Numbered from the stretch's first letter, positions 25,245 through 35,205 are shown. The stretch is 64,000 nucleotides of DNA from WHSW01 sp963821345 (GCA_963821345.1 CAWGDM010000012.1:496001-560000); one strand, 5' to 3'. A program made the numbers and translations. Notes: generated by a model not told the origin, from the sequence alone.

Positions 25245-27501
25245 GTGGCCACCGAGACCGTCCACTACCGGACCTGTCCCTTCTGCGAGGCGACCTGCGG
25301 CCTGGCGGTGACGATGCGAGACGACGAGGTCGTCTCCGTCCGCGGCGACGCCGACGACGTCTTCAGCCACGGCTTCCTCTGCCCCAAGTCCCAGGGCCTC
25401 AAGCAGCTGCACGACGATCCCGACCGGCTGACGACCCCGCTGGTGCGCCGCGACGGCGAGCTGGTCGAGGCGAGCTGGGAGGAGGCGTTCCAGGCGGTCG
25501 ACGAGGGCCTCACCCGGGTACTCGCCGAGGGCGGGCGCGACGCGGTCGCGGTCTACCTCGGCAACCCGAGCGCCCACAGCATCGCGGCGCTCTACGGGCC
25601 CGCCCTTCTGAAGGCGCTCGGCTCGAAGAACCTGCACTCGGCGAGCTCGGTCGACCAGCTGCCCAAGCACCTTTCGGCCGGCCTGATGTTCGGCGGCGCG
25701 CTCAGCATCCCGGTCCCCGACATCGACCGCACCGACCATCTGCTGATCCTCGGCGCCAACCCGCTGGTCTCCAACGGCTCGCTGCTCACCGCGCCGGACA
25801 TGCGCGGCCGGCTGCGGGCGATCCGCGAGCGCGGGGGCAAGGTCGTCGTCATCGACCCGCGCCGCAGCCGCACCGCCCGCGAGGCCGACGAGCACCACTT
25901 CATCCGCCCCGGCACCGATGCCCATCTGCTGTTCGCGATCGTCAACGTGCTGATCGCCGAGGGCTTGGCCGATCCGGGCCCGCTGGCCGAGCACGCGAAC
26001 GACGCCGAGTTGATCGACGGCCTGGCGGAGCCGTTCACCCCGGAGGCGGTGGCGCCGGTCTGCGGGATCGATGCCGAGGAGATCCGCCGGATGGCGCACG
26101 AGCTGGCCGCCGCCGAGCGGGCCGCCGTGTACGCGCGGATCGGGACGACCACGCAGCGCTTCGGCAGCCTCTCGAGCTGGCTCGTCGACGTCGTCAACTA
26201 CCTGACCGGCAACCTCGACCGCGAGGGCGGCGCGATGTTCCCGCTCGCGGCGGTCGGGCAGCGCAACTCGGCCGGCTCCGGGCCGAAGGGCAGGGGGATG
26301 CAGGTGGGTCGCTGGGCGAGCCGGGTCAGCGGCCGGCCCGAGGTGATCAGCGAGCTCCCGGTCGTCGCGCCTCGCCGAGGAAATCACAACCCCGGGCGAG
26401 GGACAGGTCCGGGCGCTGGTCACGATCGCCGGCAACCCGCTGGTCTCGACCCCCGACGCGGCGGCGCTCGAGGCGGCGGTTGAGACGCTCGACTTCATGG
26501 TCTGCGTCGACATCTACGTCAACGAGACGACCCGCCACGCCGACGTCATCCTCCCCGCGCCCGAGCCGCTCGCCAAGCCGCACTACGACTTCGCGCTCTA
26601 CCAGCTCGCCGTGCGCAGCGTCGCCAACTACTCGGCGGCGGTGATCGATCCCCCCGACGGCGCCCTGCATGAGTGGGAGGTCCTGCTGAAGCTGGCGGCG
26701 ATCGCCGCCGGCCAGGGCCCCGATGCGGACATCGAGGCCTGGGACGACCTCGTGGTGCAAACGCTGGTCGGCCGCGAGATCGCGCTGCCCGGCTCGCCGA
26801 TCGAGGGCCGCGCGGCAGACGAGATCATCGAGGCGCTCGGCGACCGCCGCGGTCCCGAGCGGGTGCTCGACTTCCTGCTTCGGGTCGGGCCGTTCGGCGA
26901 GGGCTTCGGCGCCGACCCGGACGGCCTCACGCTGCAGAAGCTGGAGGACAATCCGCACGGGATCGACCTCGGGCCGATGGTCCCGCGGCTCCCCGGGGTG
27001 CTGCGGACGCCCTCCGGGAAGATCGAGCTGGCGCCCGAGGAGATGGTTGCCGACATCCCGCGCCTGGAGGCCGAGCTCGGCAGCCACATCAACGGCCAGA
27101 TGGTCCTGATCGGCCGCCGCCAGCTGCGGTCGAACAACTCCTGGATGCACAACCTGCCGGCGCTGGTGAAGGGCAAGGACCGCTGCACCGTCTGGGTCCA
27201 TCCGGACGACGCCGAGCGCCTCGGCCTCGCCGACGGCGGCGCCGCCCGGGTCAGCTCCAGCTCCGGCGAGCTCGTCGTCCCGGTCGAGGTGACCGACGAG
27301 ATCATGCGTGGCGTGATCTCGATCCCGCACGGCTGGGGACACGACGCGCCCGGCAACCGGATGGCGGTCGCGGCCGAGCACGCGGGCGTCAACTCGAACC
27401 TCCTCGCCCCGGTCGAGGTCGACGTCCCGTCCCAGAACGCGGTTCTGAACGGGATCCCGGTCGAGGTCACCGCCGCCGACCGCGAGCCCGTCCCCGCCTA
27501 G
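25245..27501 (+). CDS. Molybdopterin-dependent oxidoreductase, formate-dehydrogenase/nitrate-reductase-like (one +1 break)
   Basis: About 751 residues; +1 step near 26373. The N-terminus has a 4Fe-4S site (CPFCEATCGLAV ... FLCPKSQGL). Mo-bis-MGD domains: YLGNPSAHSIAAL, LLILGANPLVSNGSLLTAPD, GGKVVVIDPRRSRTAREAD, VTIAGNPLVSTPDAAALEAA, ETTRHADVILPAPEPLAKPH, and a C-terminal beta-barrel SNNSWMHNLPALVKGKDRCT, ending ISIPHGWGHD. No TAT signal, so it is cytoplasmic. The Mo ligand position is not Cys, so it is not a canonical formate dehydrogenase. No partner subunits are nearby. Confidence 0.85.
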
Positions 27502-27949
27502 CTACAGCTCGAGCTCGTACTCGAGCAGCTCGACCGCGGTCCCGCCGACGCGGTCGTAGACCGTGTGGGCGCGCTTGTTGTCGGGCATCGTGAACCAGCT
27601 GATCTGCGACGCCCCGTGGCGGCGGGCGACCGTCGGCGACCGCCTCGATCAGGGCGTCCGCGTAACCGGCGCCGCGCGCCGATTCGGCGACGAACAGATC
27701 GTCCATGACCACCGTGCGGGCGCCGCCCAGGCTCGACCACTTCCACTGGTTGAGCGCGAAGCCGACGACTTTGTCCTCGTCGTCGGTGGCGACCAGCAGG
27801 AAGGCGCGGTCCTCGGGCGCAGCGATCACGTCGCGGGCCATCGCCTCGAGTCCCTCGTCGCTCGGGTCGGACTCGTAGAAATCGGTGTAGCCGCGAAGCA
27901 GGGGCGCGAGCGCCGGCAGGTCCGCCTCGGTCGCCTCGCGAATCGCCAT
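27502..27949 (-). CDS. GNAT-family acetyltransferase (one +1 break)
   Basis: About 148 residues; +1 step near 27620. MAIREATEADLPALAPLLRG start, VVGFALNQWKWSSLGGARTV, MDDLFVAESARGAGYADALI (acetyl-CoA motif A, R-G-x-G-Y) and ISWFTMPDNKRAHTVYDRVG (motif B). Small N-acetyltransferase; acceptor unknown. ATG 27949 shares its A with the stop of the upstream PRC-barrel gene (TGATG), so they form an operon. It is convergent and abutting with the molybdenum enzyme gene. Confidence 0.86.
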
Positions 27950-28170
27950 CAGGAGTCGGGGGCGAGCAGGACTCCGCGCTCGAAGATCTCCTCGATCCGG
28001 TCCGCCGTGATCAGCGACCCGTCGACGACGATCCCGTCGAAGATGTCCTCGCCCGCGTCGGCGCGGATCTCCTGCACCTTGCCGAGCCGCTCGCCGTCGC
28101 TCGTGTAGACGTCCGCGCCCCGCTCGAGCAGCAGGTAGGAGGTGGGTGCCCCAAGGTCCAAGTCCGCCAT
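27949..28170 (-). CDS. Small PRC-barrel-like protein
   Basis: 73 residues: GADVYTSDGERLGKVQEIRA, then DIFDGIVVDGSLITADRIEE. The pattern (V-x-x-x-D-G-x-x-x-G-x-V-x-x-V with a downstream I/V-x-x-x-x-I) is that of PRC-barrel/DUF2171 proteins. Function unknown. TAGGCT lies exactly six bases before ATG 28170 on the minus strand. Confidence 0.72.
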   Translation of the reverse strand: MADLDLGAPTSYLLLERGADVYTSDGERLGKVQEIRADAGEDIFDGIVVDGSLITADRIEEIFERGVLLAPDS

Positions 28171-28179
28171 CGGCGCAGC

Positions 28180-28611
28180 CTACCCGGCGAGCGCGGCGGT
28201 GAAGATCTCGCGCAGCTTCAGCAGGTCGGCCTCGCTCAGCGCCGCGATCTCGGGCGGCGGCTCGGCGCGGCGGCTGACCAGCTCCTGGCGGATCCGACGA
28301 CCCTCGTCGGTCAGCGCGACGATCTTCACCCGGCGGTCACCCTCGGCAGCCAAGCGCTCGACCAGTCCCCGCTCGGTGAGTCGGTCGACCAACCCGGTGA
28401 TGTTCGAGTTGTCGCAGTGCATCTGCTGCGCCAGCTCCCCCATCTGCTTCGGCTCGTCGAGCAGCCCGAGGATCAACTGCTGAGGCGGCATCAGGTCGAA
28501 CTCGCGCCACAGTTCGAGCATCCGCGGGCGGCCCTTGGCGAAGAAGAACTCCAACATCAGGACCCATGCCTCGCTCGCGAGCGCGGGCTTCCTTGCCGTG
28601 CTGACATCCAT
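28180..28611 (-). CDS. MarR-family transcriptional regulator
   Basis: 143 residues. Winged helix: MLELWREFDLMPPQQLILGL, MGELAQQMHCDNSNITGLVD (recognition helix), RLTERGLVERLAAEGDRRVK and IVALTDEGRRIRQELVSRRA (wing and dimer helix). It is divergent from the ABC exporter operon with 28 bases between the start codons, so it very likely represses that operon until a drug-like ligand binds. ATG 28611 is chosen over ATG 28607 and a longer frame because it leaves room for the promoter. Confidence 0.9.
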   Translation of the reverse strand: MDVSTARKPALASEAWVLMLEFFFAKGRPRMLELWREFDLMPPQQLILGLLDEPKQMGELAQQMHCDNSNITGLVDRLTERGLVERLAAEGDRRVKIVALTDEGRRIRQELVSRRAEPPPEIAALSEADLLKLREIFTAALAG

Positions 28612-28636
28612 CAAAAACAGATGATACTCTCGATAG

Positions 28637-28649
28637 TTGATGACATCAA
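28637..28649. promoter_or_regulatory. Candidate MarR operator, perfect palindrome over the ABC gene start
   Basis: TTGATG-A-CATCAA, six-base arms around one base, overlapping ATG 28640. GATACT at 28624-28629 is a likely -10 for the exporter. Binding here would block both promoter and translation start. Confidence 0.55.
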
Positions 28650-29636
28650 GTAACACCGACAACGGGATCGAGGTCGAGGGGCTGGTCCGGGAGTTCAAAA
28701 AGGGGCCGCGGGCGGTCGACGGCATCGACCTGACCGTCGCCCCGGGCGAGATCTACGGCTTCCTGGGCCCGAACGGGGCCGGCAAGTCGACCACGGTCCA
28801 CATGCTGACCACGCTGCTGCCCCCCACCGCGGGCACCGCACGGGTCGCCGGCCACGACATCGTCAAGGAGGGGCCTGCCGTACGCGACGCGATCGGCGTC
28901 GCCCTGCAGGAGGCCGCGCTGGACCAGTTCCTGACCGCGCGCGAGCACATGCGCCTGCAGGCCGGGATGCACGGACTGCCAAGGTCCGAGGCGGAGACGC
29001 CGCGGCGACGAGCTGATCGCCCGGGTCGGGTTGTCCGAGGCGGCCGACCGCAAGGTCGGCGGCTACTCGGGCGGCATGCGCCGGCGGCTCGACCTGGCGT
29101 TGGCGCTGGTCCACCAGCCGCGGATCCTGTTCCTGGACGAGCCGACCACCGGCCTCGACGTGCAGAGCCGCACCGCGCTCTGGGACGAGGTCCAGACCCT
29201 GGCAAATTCGCACGGGGTCACGGTCTTTCTGACCACCCAGTACCTCGAGGAGGCCGACGCGCTCGCCGACCGGGTCGGGATCATCGACACCGGCAAGCTG
29301 GTCGCCGAGGGAACGCCCGACGCGCTCAAGGCCGAGATCGGGCGCCCGACGGTCGAGGCAGTCCCGGCAAACGAGGCCGACCGCGAGCGGATGCGGTCGG
29401 TGCTGGAGCGCTTCGGGTCCGAGGCGCCGGCCGGGCCGGGCGCGATCGCCGTGCGCCTGGACGAGGGCGCGGGCGAGCTCGCCGGCGTCGTCCGCGCCCT
29501 CGACGGCGAGGGAATCGAGGTCGCCAACCTCGAGATCCACGCCCCCAGCCTCGATGACGTCTTCCTCGCCAAGACCGGTCGCCGGCTCGAGGGCGCGGGC
29601 GACGACACCGGCGAGCACGAAGAGGTGGCGGCTTGA
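28640..29636 (+). CDS. ABC transporter ATP-binding protein, DrrA/daunorubicin-resistance type (one +1 break)
   Basis: About 331 residues; +1 step near 29005. Walker A YGFLGPNGAGKSTTVHMLTT, signature GGYSGGMRRRLDLALALVHQ, Walker B RILFLDEPTTGLDVQSRTAL, then the switch His replaced by FLTTQYLEEADALADRVGII (Q-Y at that position is typical of the DrrA group). C-terminal domain IHAPSLDDVFLAKTGR is also DrrA-specific. It powers export through the two permeases that follow in overlapping frames. Regulated by the divergent MarR gene. Confidence 0.92.
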
Positions 29637-30461
29637 GCGGCGAAGCGGCAACCGTCGCTCTGCCCGGGCGCCTGGCGCGCCGGCGCAGCGGCGCCCTGAG
29701 CCAGGTCGGATACCTGGCCCGGCGCTCGATCACGCGCACGATCCGCCAGCCGATCCTGTTCGTCCCCAGCCTCGTCTTCCCGCTCTTTCTGCTCGCGGTC
29801 AACTCGAGCGGTCTTTCAGCGGCCACCTCGCTGCCCGGGTTCCCGTCCGACTCCTACCTGTCGTTTGCGCTCGGCCTCACCTTCATGCAGGGAGCCCTGT
29901 TCGCGACGATGGGGGCGGGCCAGGCGATCGCCGGCGACATCCAGCACGGCTTCTTCAACCGTCTGCAGCTGACCCCGCTGCGCAGCAGCGCGCTGATCGC
30001 GGGGCAGCTGGCCGGAGCGACGCTCCAGGGCGTCTTCCAGGCGATCACCTACCTGATCGTCGCGCTCGCCTTCGGCGCCCACCTGGAGGCCGGGCTCGCC
30101 GGGGTTCCGGTCCTGCTCGCGCTCTCGGCGATGGTCGGCGTCTCCTTCGGCTCGCTCGGGTTGGCGATCGGCCTCAAGACCGGGAACGGCGAAGCCGTCC
30201 AGGGTGTCTTCCCGCTGCTATTCGTGCTCCTATTCCTCAGCTCGGGCGCCCTGCCGCGCGACCTGATCGCCAACGACTGGTTCCAGACGGTGGCGACGAT
30301 CAACCCGGTCAGCTACCTGATCGAGGGCTTTCGCAGCCTCTTCATCACCGGCTGGGACGGCGAGGCGCTGGGCGCTGGCGTTCGGGGTCTCGGTCGGGGT
30401 GCTGCTGGTCGGCATGTGGGCCGCCACCGCGGCACTGAAGGGAAGGATGGAGCGCACGTGA
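29633..30461 (+). CDS. ABC-2 type permease 1 of drug-export system (one +1 break)
   Basis: About 275 residues; +1 step near 30372. Six hydrophobic segments: PILFVPSLVFPLFLLAV, FALGLTFMQGALFATMGAG, LQGVFQAITYLIVALAF, VPVLLALSAMVGVSFGSLGL, GVFPLLFVLLFLSSGALP and LAFGVSVGVLLVGMWAATA. The ABC-2 signature ATINPVSYLIEGFRSLFI precedes the last. TTG 29633 overlaps the ATPase stop. Without the break the frame runs straight into the second permease, which could be read as a fusion; loss of the sixth helix makes that unlikely. Confidence 0.85.
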
Positions 30462-31237
30462 ACCCGTCCACGAACCGCTGGGCCCGCGCCGCCGGCGCGA
30501 TCGCGTGGCGCTCGGTGCACGTGATGTTCAGCAAGCCGTCGCTGATCCTGCCGTCACTGATCTTCCCACTGTTCTTCTTCGCCGCCTTCGCCGGCGGGCT
30601 GTCGGCCGTCTCCGAGGCGCCGGACTTCACCTATCCCAACTACACGACCTTCCAGTACATCTTCGTGCTCATGCAGTCGGCCGTGTTCGGCGGCGTCTTC
30701 ACCGGCTTTTCGATCGCCGCCGACTTCGAGTTCGGCTTCGCACGACGGATGCTGCTCGCGACCCGCAACCGCTCCGCGCTGGTCGGCGGCTACGTGCTGA
30801 CCGCGCTGATTCGGGCGCTGCTCGTCTGGACCGTCGTCACCGTCGTCGCCGTCGCGACCGGGGCCGAGATCGCCGGCAGCTTCGCCGACCTGATCGGCAT
30901 CCTGCTGATCGCGGTGATGCTCAACTTCGCCGCGACGCTGTTCGCCTCGGGGATGGCGATGCGCTTCCGTACTCTGCAGGCGGCGCCGCTGATCCAGCTG
31001 CCGGCCTTCCTGATCATCATGACGGCGCCGGTCTACGTCCCCCGCGAGCTGATCGCGGGCTGGGTCGCGACGGTCGCCGACTTCAACCCGATGACCGCGA
31101 TGCTGGAGGCGGGGCGCAACCTGATCATCGGCGCCCCGGCCGAGACGCTGACCGCAGTCGCGATCGCCGCCGGGCTGATCCTGGTCTTCCTCAACTGGGC
31201 GCGGACCGGGTTGCGCCGCGCGGAGGCGGCCGGGTAG
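30458..31237 (+). CDS. ABC-2 type permease 2 of drug-export system
   Basis: 259 residues with six membrane segments, among them LILPSLIFPLFFFAAFAGGL, YIFVLMQSAVFGGVFTGFSI, ALLVWTVVTVVAVATGAEIA and LTAVAIAAGLILVFLNWA. VADFNPMTAMLEAGRNLIIG is the ABC-2 loop seen in permease 1 too. The two half-transporters presumably pair as a heterodimer with DrrA-like ATPase dimers. GTG 30458 overlaps the stop of permease 1 (GTGA). No frame break here. Confidence 0.9.
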   Translation: MNPSTNRWARAAGAIAWRSVHVMFSKPSLILPSLIFPLFFFAAFAGGLSAVSEAPDFTYPNYTTFQYIFVLMQSAVFGGVFTGFSIAADFEFGFARRMLLATRNRSALVGGYVLTALIRALLVWTVVTVVAVATGAEIAGSFADLIGILLIAVMLNFAATLFASGMAMRFRTLQAAPLIQLPAFLIIMTAPVYVPRELIAGWVATVADFNPMTAMLEAGRNLIIGAPAETLTAVAIAAGLILVFLNWARTGLRRAEAAG

Positions 31238-31253
31238 CCAATAGGCTGCCGCC

Positions 31254-32042
31254 ATGGCCGACCCGGTCACCCTGGCGATCGCCGACGGCGCCGCGACGAT
31301 CACCCTCAACCGGCCCGAATCGCTGAACTCCTGGAACGAGGAGCTCGGCGAGCACCTGCGCGACGCCCTCGCCGCCTGTGCCTCCGACGAGCGGGTCCGG
31401 GCGGTGATGATCACCGGCGCCGGGCGCGCCTTCTCCTCGGGCGCCGACCTCGCCGAGCAGCGAGCCGGCACCGACGGGGAGGCGCCCGACCTGAGTCTGC
31501 GACTGCGCGAGCTCTACAACCCGATCATCCTCGCCGTCCGCGAGCTGCCGAAGCCGGTGGTCGCCGCGGTCAACGGCCCCGCGGCCGGGATCGGCTGCTC
31601 GCTGGCGCTCGCCTGCGACCTGATCGTCGCCGCCGAGTCGGCCTTCTTCCTGCTCGCCTTCGTCAACGTCGGCCTGGTCGCCGACGGCGGCACCACGGCC
31701 ACCGTCCCGGCACGCGCGGGCGCCGCCCGAGCCGCCGAGATGGCGATGCTCGGCGAGCGGGTGCCCGCCCCGGCGGCGCTCGAGTGGGGCCTGATCAACC
31801 GCGTCGTCGCCGACGAGGAGCTCGAGGGCGCTGCCCGCGAACTGACCCGGCGCCTGGCCGGCGGCCCGACCCGCGCCTACGCCAACATCAAGGCGCTGCT
31901 CAACCGCAGCGTCTACCCCGACCTCGCCGCCCAGCTCGACGCCGAGGCCGACGCCCAGCGCGAGCAGGGCCAGACCACGGACTTCATCGAGGGCGTCGTC
32001 GCCTTCGCCGAAAAGCGCCGGCCCCGGTTCACCGGGGCATAG
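31254..32042 (+). CDS. Enoyl-CoA hydratase/isomerase family protein
   Basis: 262 residues, crotonase fold. ATITLNRPESLNSWNEELGE, VMITGAGRAFSSGADLAEQR (first oxyanion-hole region), KPVVAAVNGPAAGIGCSLAL (second oxyanion-hole Gly) and VNVGLVADGGTTATVPARAG; AQREQGQTTDFIEGVVAFAE is the usual C-terminal helix. At the catalytic Glu positions there is Asp/Gly, so the exact activity (hydratase or isomerase) is uncertain. TAGGCT six bases before ATG 31254 suggests its own leaderless promoter after the ABC operon. Confidence 0.9.
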   Translation: MADPVTLAIADGAATITLNRPESLNSWNEELGEHLRDALAACASDERVRAVMITGAGRAFSSGADLAEQRAGTDGEAPDLSLRLRELYNPIILAVRELPKPVVAAVNGPAAGIGCSLALACDLIVAAESAFFLLAFVNVGLVADGGTTATVPARAGAARAAEMAMLGERVPAPAALEWGLINRVVADEELEGAARELTRRLAGGPTRAYANIKALLNRSVYPDLAAQLDAEADAQREQGQTTDFIEGVVAFAEKRRPRFTGA

Positions 32043-32097
32043 CCAGGTCGCCAACCGCGCCGGCGGCGGGACCACCCCACCCAGCCCGGCGCGCCGG

Positions 32098-33687
32098 TCA
32101 GCCGTCGCGCAGCGCCATGATCCCGCCGACGCCGCCCAGATACAGGGTCCGCTGGCCACCCGACGGGTTGCGCCCGAGCGCGATCCCCGCGTAGTGGTTG
32201 TTGTAGAGGCCGCCGTGGCCGGCGAGCTGGCTCCAGACGACCTTGCCGGTCTCGTAGTCGAGCGCGGTCCAGTACCAGGGGTCGGAGGTCGGCGCGCCGG
32301 CGTCGTAGACGTTCTCGTAGGTGTAGATCAGGCCGCTCGCCGGATTGCCCTTGGCGACCACCGACGGTGCCCGGACGGTGGTGTTCGTCCACGCCAGCTT
32401 GCACTTGTCGCCGCGCTTGTTGATGTCGACACGGGCGATCCCCGGCTCGGAGACCAGCGCCGGATCGCCGCCGATCGGAGTGCCGCCGGCGATGATGTCG
32501 TTGAACTTGAGCAGGTCGTAGCCGTAGTTGTTCTCGACGATCAGCGACCGTCCGATCGAGATCAGCGAGTTCTCGGTCGCGCTGGCGCCGGGCTGGAACA
32601 CGGGCACCTGGCAGACCTTGCGCTTGACCCCCTTGCCCAGCTTGCTCGCGGTCCGGTAGACGACCACCTGCATCGGGTCGGCGTTGTCGGTGACCGCCAC
32701 GTAGGTGGGTGTCTCGGGCGCCTTCTTCGACCCGCCCTCGGTCGCGATCAGGGTCGGGGTGGTGCCCGAGCCGGCGTTGATCTGGCCCGGCTTCGCGATC
32801 CCCGAGTTGTCGTAGACCTTGCGCCAGATCACCCGCGGGCGCATCGATTCGCCCGCCTTGAACTTGTACATCGCCTTGTCGGAGACGATGTAGGTGCCCT
32901 CCTTGGAGATCGCAAACGAGTTCTCGATCTCCTCGTTGAGGACGGTCGAGGCGCAGGCGCCGGTCTTCGGGTCGAGCACCCCGACCGTGCCGTGGTAGCG
33001 GCCGACGAACCACAGCCGGCCCTTCGTGTCGGGCAGCACCGACGGCAGCCGCTCGCCGTCGGGCAGGCAGGGGCCCGGGTCGTAGTCGGCGACCTGCTCG
33101 AAGGCGGGCTCGGCGCCGGAGTCGTTGACGCGGACGACGAGGACGTGGTGGTTGGAGGCCGCGACCACCACCCGGTCCTGGTCGTCGAGATAGAAGTAGG
33201 CGCCGCCGGTCGTGTTCAGCGCCGGGTTGGTGCCCGCCGGCGGCGGGTTGTACGGCAGCTGCATGAACGCCTCGGTGTCGAGCGTCACCGGGTCGATCAG
33301 GTAGAGCGCCGGCCCGTCCGGGAGGTTGGTGCAGGAGCCGATCAGCCGCCCCTTGCTGTCGAAGGTGAGCGTGATGCAGGTGCGCCCGATCCCGGTCGAG
33401 GAGACCTGCGGCGAGTTGCCCAGCGGCCCGGGGAACTGGGTGTAGGAGTCGCTCTGCCAGGAGTCGTTGTGGACGCTGTTGGTCGGGTTCGGGCTCATGA
33501 ACGGGTTCTGCCATGCGGGCAGCACGCCGTCGACCGGCTGCTTGGTCGCCGGCTTGCCGATGAAGGGCGCCGTGGTCGGCGTCGGGCCGGTGCTCGGGAT
33601 CGGCGTCGCCGGGGTCAGCGCCGCCGCCGACTGGGCGCCGAGTGCGAGCACGGCCACCGTGGCTGCCGAAACCAGCGCAGTCCGCAT
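32098..33687 (-). CDS. Secreted beta-propeller-like hypothetical protein
   Basis: 529 residues with a signal peptide (TALVSAATVAVLALGAQSAA). Repeated strands of propeller type: GNSPQVSSTGIGRTCITLTF, DSKGRLIGSCTNLPDGPALY, GAYFYLDDQDRVVVAASNHH, DTKGRLWFVGRYHGTVGVLD and WTALDYETGKVVWSQLAGHG; the last is a PQQ/quinoprotein-like blade. Several AC or single Cys residues could form disulfides. No active-site signature seen, so it may bind rather than catalyse. TAGCCT sits six bases before ATG 33687 on the minus strand. Confidence 0.65.
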   Translation of the reverse strand: MRTALVSAATVAVLALGAQSAAALTPATPIPSTGPTPTTAPFIGKPATKQPVDGVLPAWQNPFMSPNPTNSVHNDSWQSDSYTQFPGPLGNSPQVSSTGIGRTCITLTFDSKGRLIGSCTNLPDGPALYLIDPVTLDTEAFMQLPYNPPPAGTNPALNTTGGAYFYLDDQDRVVVAASNHHVLVVRVNDSGAEPAFEQVADYDPGPCLPDGERLPSVLPDTKGRLWFVGRYHGTVGVLDPKTGACASTVLNEEIENSFAISKEGTYIVSDKAMYKFKAGESMRPRVIWRKVYDNSGIAKPGQINAGSGTTPTLIATEGGSKKAPETPTYVAVTDNADPMQVVVYRTASKLGKGVKRKVCQVPVFQPGASATENSLISIGRSLIVENNYGYDLLKFNDIIAGGTPIGGDPALVSEPGIARVDINKRGDKCKLAWTNTTVRAPSVVAKGNPASGLIYTYENVYDAGAPTSDPWYWTALDYETGKVVWSQLAGHGGLYNNHYAGIALGRNPSGGQRTLYLGGVGGIMALRDG

Positions 33688-33710
33688 GGCGTGAGGCTAT
33701 CTTGCGGCCG
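33688..33710. promoter_or_regulatory. Divergent leaderless promoter pair (minus -10 TAGCCT, plus -10 TATCTT)
   Basis: 23 bases separate two start codons. On the minus strand TAGCCT (33694-33699) is six bases before ATG 33687; on the plus strand TATCTT (33698-33703) is seven bases before GTG 33711. The two -10 boxes overlap by two bases, so initiation in the two directions should compete. Confidence 0.55.
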
Positions 33711-35180
33711 GTGTCAGCGACAGCCGCACCGGCAAGACCGATCACCGAGCGTTCCGCGGTCGACCTGGCCGCCGCGATTCGCGCCCGCGAGCTCACTTCC
33801 CGCGAGGTCGTCGACGAGCACATCGCCCTGATCGAGGCGCGAAACCCGGCGCTGAACGCAATCGTCGCCACCCGCTTCGACGCCGCGCGCGCCGAGGCCG
33901 ACGCCGCCGACGAGCGGCTCGACAAGCGCCGCGGGCGCAAGGACCGACCGCCGCTGCTCGGTGTGCCCTGCACGATCAAGGAGTCGTTCGCGGTCGCCGG
34001 GCTGCCGAACACGGCCGGCGCGATCGCCCGCCGCGAGGTGATCGCCGAACGCTCGGCGACCGCGGTCGAGCGGCTGGTGGCGGCGGGCGCGATCCCGCTC
34101 GGGGTAACCAACACCTCCGAGCTGACGATGTGGATCGAGTCCGCCAACCGCGTCTGGGGCCGGACCAACAACGCCTACGACCCCGCCCGGACGGCCGGCG
34201 GCTCGTCGGGCGGCGAGGGCTCCTCGGTCGGCGCCGGCTTCGCGCCAATCGGACTCGGGACCGACATCGGCGGCTCGATCCGGCTGCCGGCCTTCTTCAA
34301 CGGCGTCTTCGGGCACAAGCCGAGCGGCGCGATCGTCCCCCACACCGGCCACTACCCGTTCCCGAACGAGCGTGGCTCGTTCCTGCTCGGCAGCGGCCCG
34401 CTGGCACGCCACGCCGAGGACCTGATGCCCTTCCTGCGGATCGTCGCCGGCCCCGACGGCCTCGACACGACCGTGCGCGAGGTCGAGCTCGGCGACCCGG
34501 CCGACGTCTCGATCGAGGGCCTGCGGGTGGTGATCTCCGACGACGCCAGCCTGCTGCCGGTCTCGCTCGAGCTGCGCAACGCCCGCATCCGCGCCGCCAA
34601 GGCGCTCGCCGCGGCCGGCGCCGAAGTCGTGCGCGTCTCGCTGCCGGCGATCAAGACGGTGATCGAGCCGTACCTGAACGCGATGCGCGAGTCCGGCGGG
34701 CTGCGCGAGCTGCTGACCGAGGGCGGCGCCGAGGTTCCCGGGTTCGGGCGCCTGTTGCGCGACGCGGTCCGCGGCCGCAGCCCCTACACCACGCCGCTGC
34801 TGATGACGCTCGCCTCGGAGAACGTCGCCGCCCACATGCCCCAGAGCCTGCAGCGGCGCGCCGAGGCCGCCGAGCGCGAGGTCGCCGAGCGGGTCGGCGA
34901 GGCGATCGGCGACGGGGTCATGCTGCACCCGCCGTTCTCGCGCGTCGCCCCGCGCCACGGGCGCACGGTCGGGCGGCCGTGGATGATCGCGCCGACGGCG
35001 CTCTTCAACCTGCTCGGCCTGCCGGTGACCGAGGTGCCGCTCGGCCTCAACGAGCAGGGGCTGCCGCTCGGCGTCCAGGTGGCGGCGGGGCTCGACCGCG
35101 ACCATGTCGCGATCGCGGTCGCGATCGAGCTCGAGCGCGCCTTCGGCGGCTGGGTCCCGCCGGATCCCAGCCGCCGCTGA
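33711..35180 (+). CDS. Amidase signature family hydrolase
   Basis: 489 residues. Ser-cisSer-Lys triad: Lys in LGVPCTIKESFAVAG, cis-Ser and neighbours in GGSSGGEGSSVGAG, nucleophile Ser in GLGTDIGGSIRLPAFF. GHKPSGAIVPHTGHYP and the C-terminal LGLPVTEVPLGLNEQGLPLG are also standard. Resembles fatty-acid-amide-hydrolase-like amidases more than GatA (no gatCB nearby). Substrate unknown. GTG 33711 is supported by the -10 box before it. Confidence 0.92.
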   Translation: MSATAAPARPITERSAVDLAAAIRARELTSREVVDEHIALIEARNPALNAIVATRFDAARAEADAADERLDKRRGRKDRPPLLGVPCTIKESFAVAGLPNTAGAIARREVIAERSATAVERLVAAGAIPLGVTNTSELTMWIESANRVWGRTNNAYDPARTAGGSSGGEGSSVGAGFAPIGLGTDIGGSIRLPAFFNGVFGHKPSGAIVPHTGHYPFPNERGSFLLGSGPLARHAEDLMPFLRIVAGPDGLDTTVREVELGDPADVSIEGLRVVISDDASLLPVSLELRNARIRAAKALAAAGAEVVRVSLPAIKTVIEPYLNAMRESGGLRELLTEGGAEVPGFGRLLRDAVRGRSPYTTPLLMTLASENVAAHMPQSLQRRAEAAEREVAERVGEAIGDGVMLHPPFSRVAPRHGRTVGRPWMIAPTALFNLLGLPVTEVPLGLNEQGLPLGVQVAAGLDRDHVAIAVAIELERAFGGWVPPDPSRR

Positions 35181-35205
35181 CGGAACAAGGCGCCTACTCG
35201 CCTGG

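Noticed and set aside
29633..31237. A single 534-residue fused ABC-2 permease
   Set aside because: The frame is open only because of one extra base near 30372; correcting it restores the sixth helix, a stop and an overlapping GTG start for the second permease.
31913..34171. Open minus-strand frame of 752 codons spanning the propeller gene
   Set aside because: Different frame from the signal-peptide-bearing propeller protein and opposite the amidase; no family pattern.
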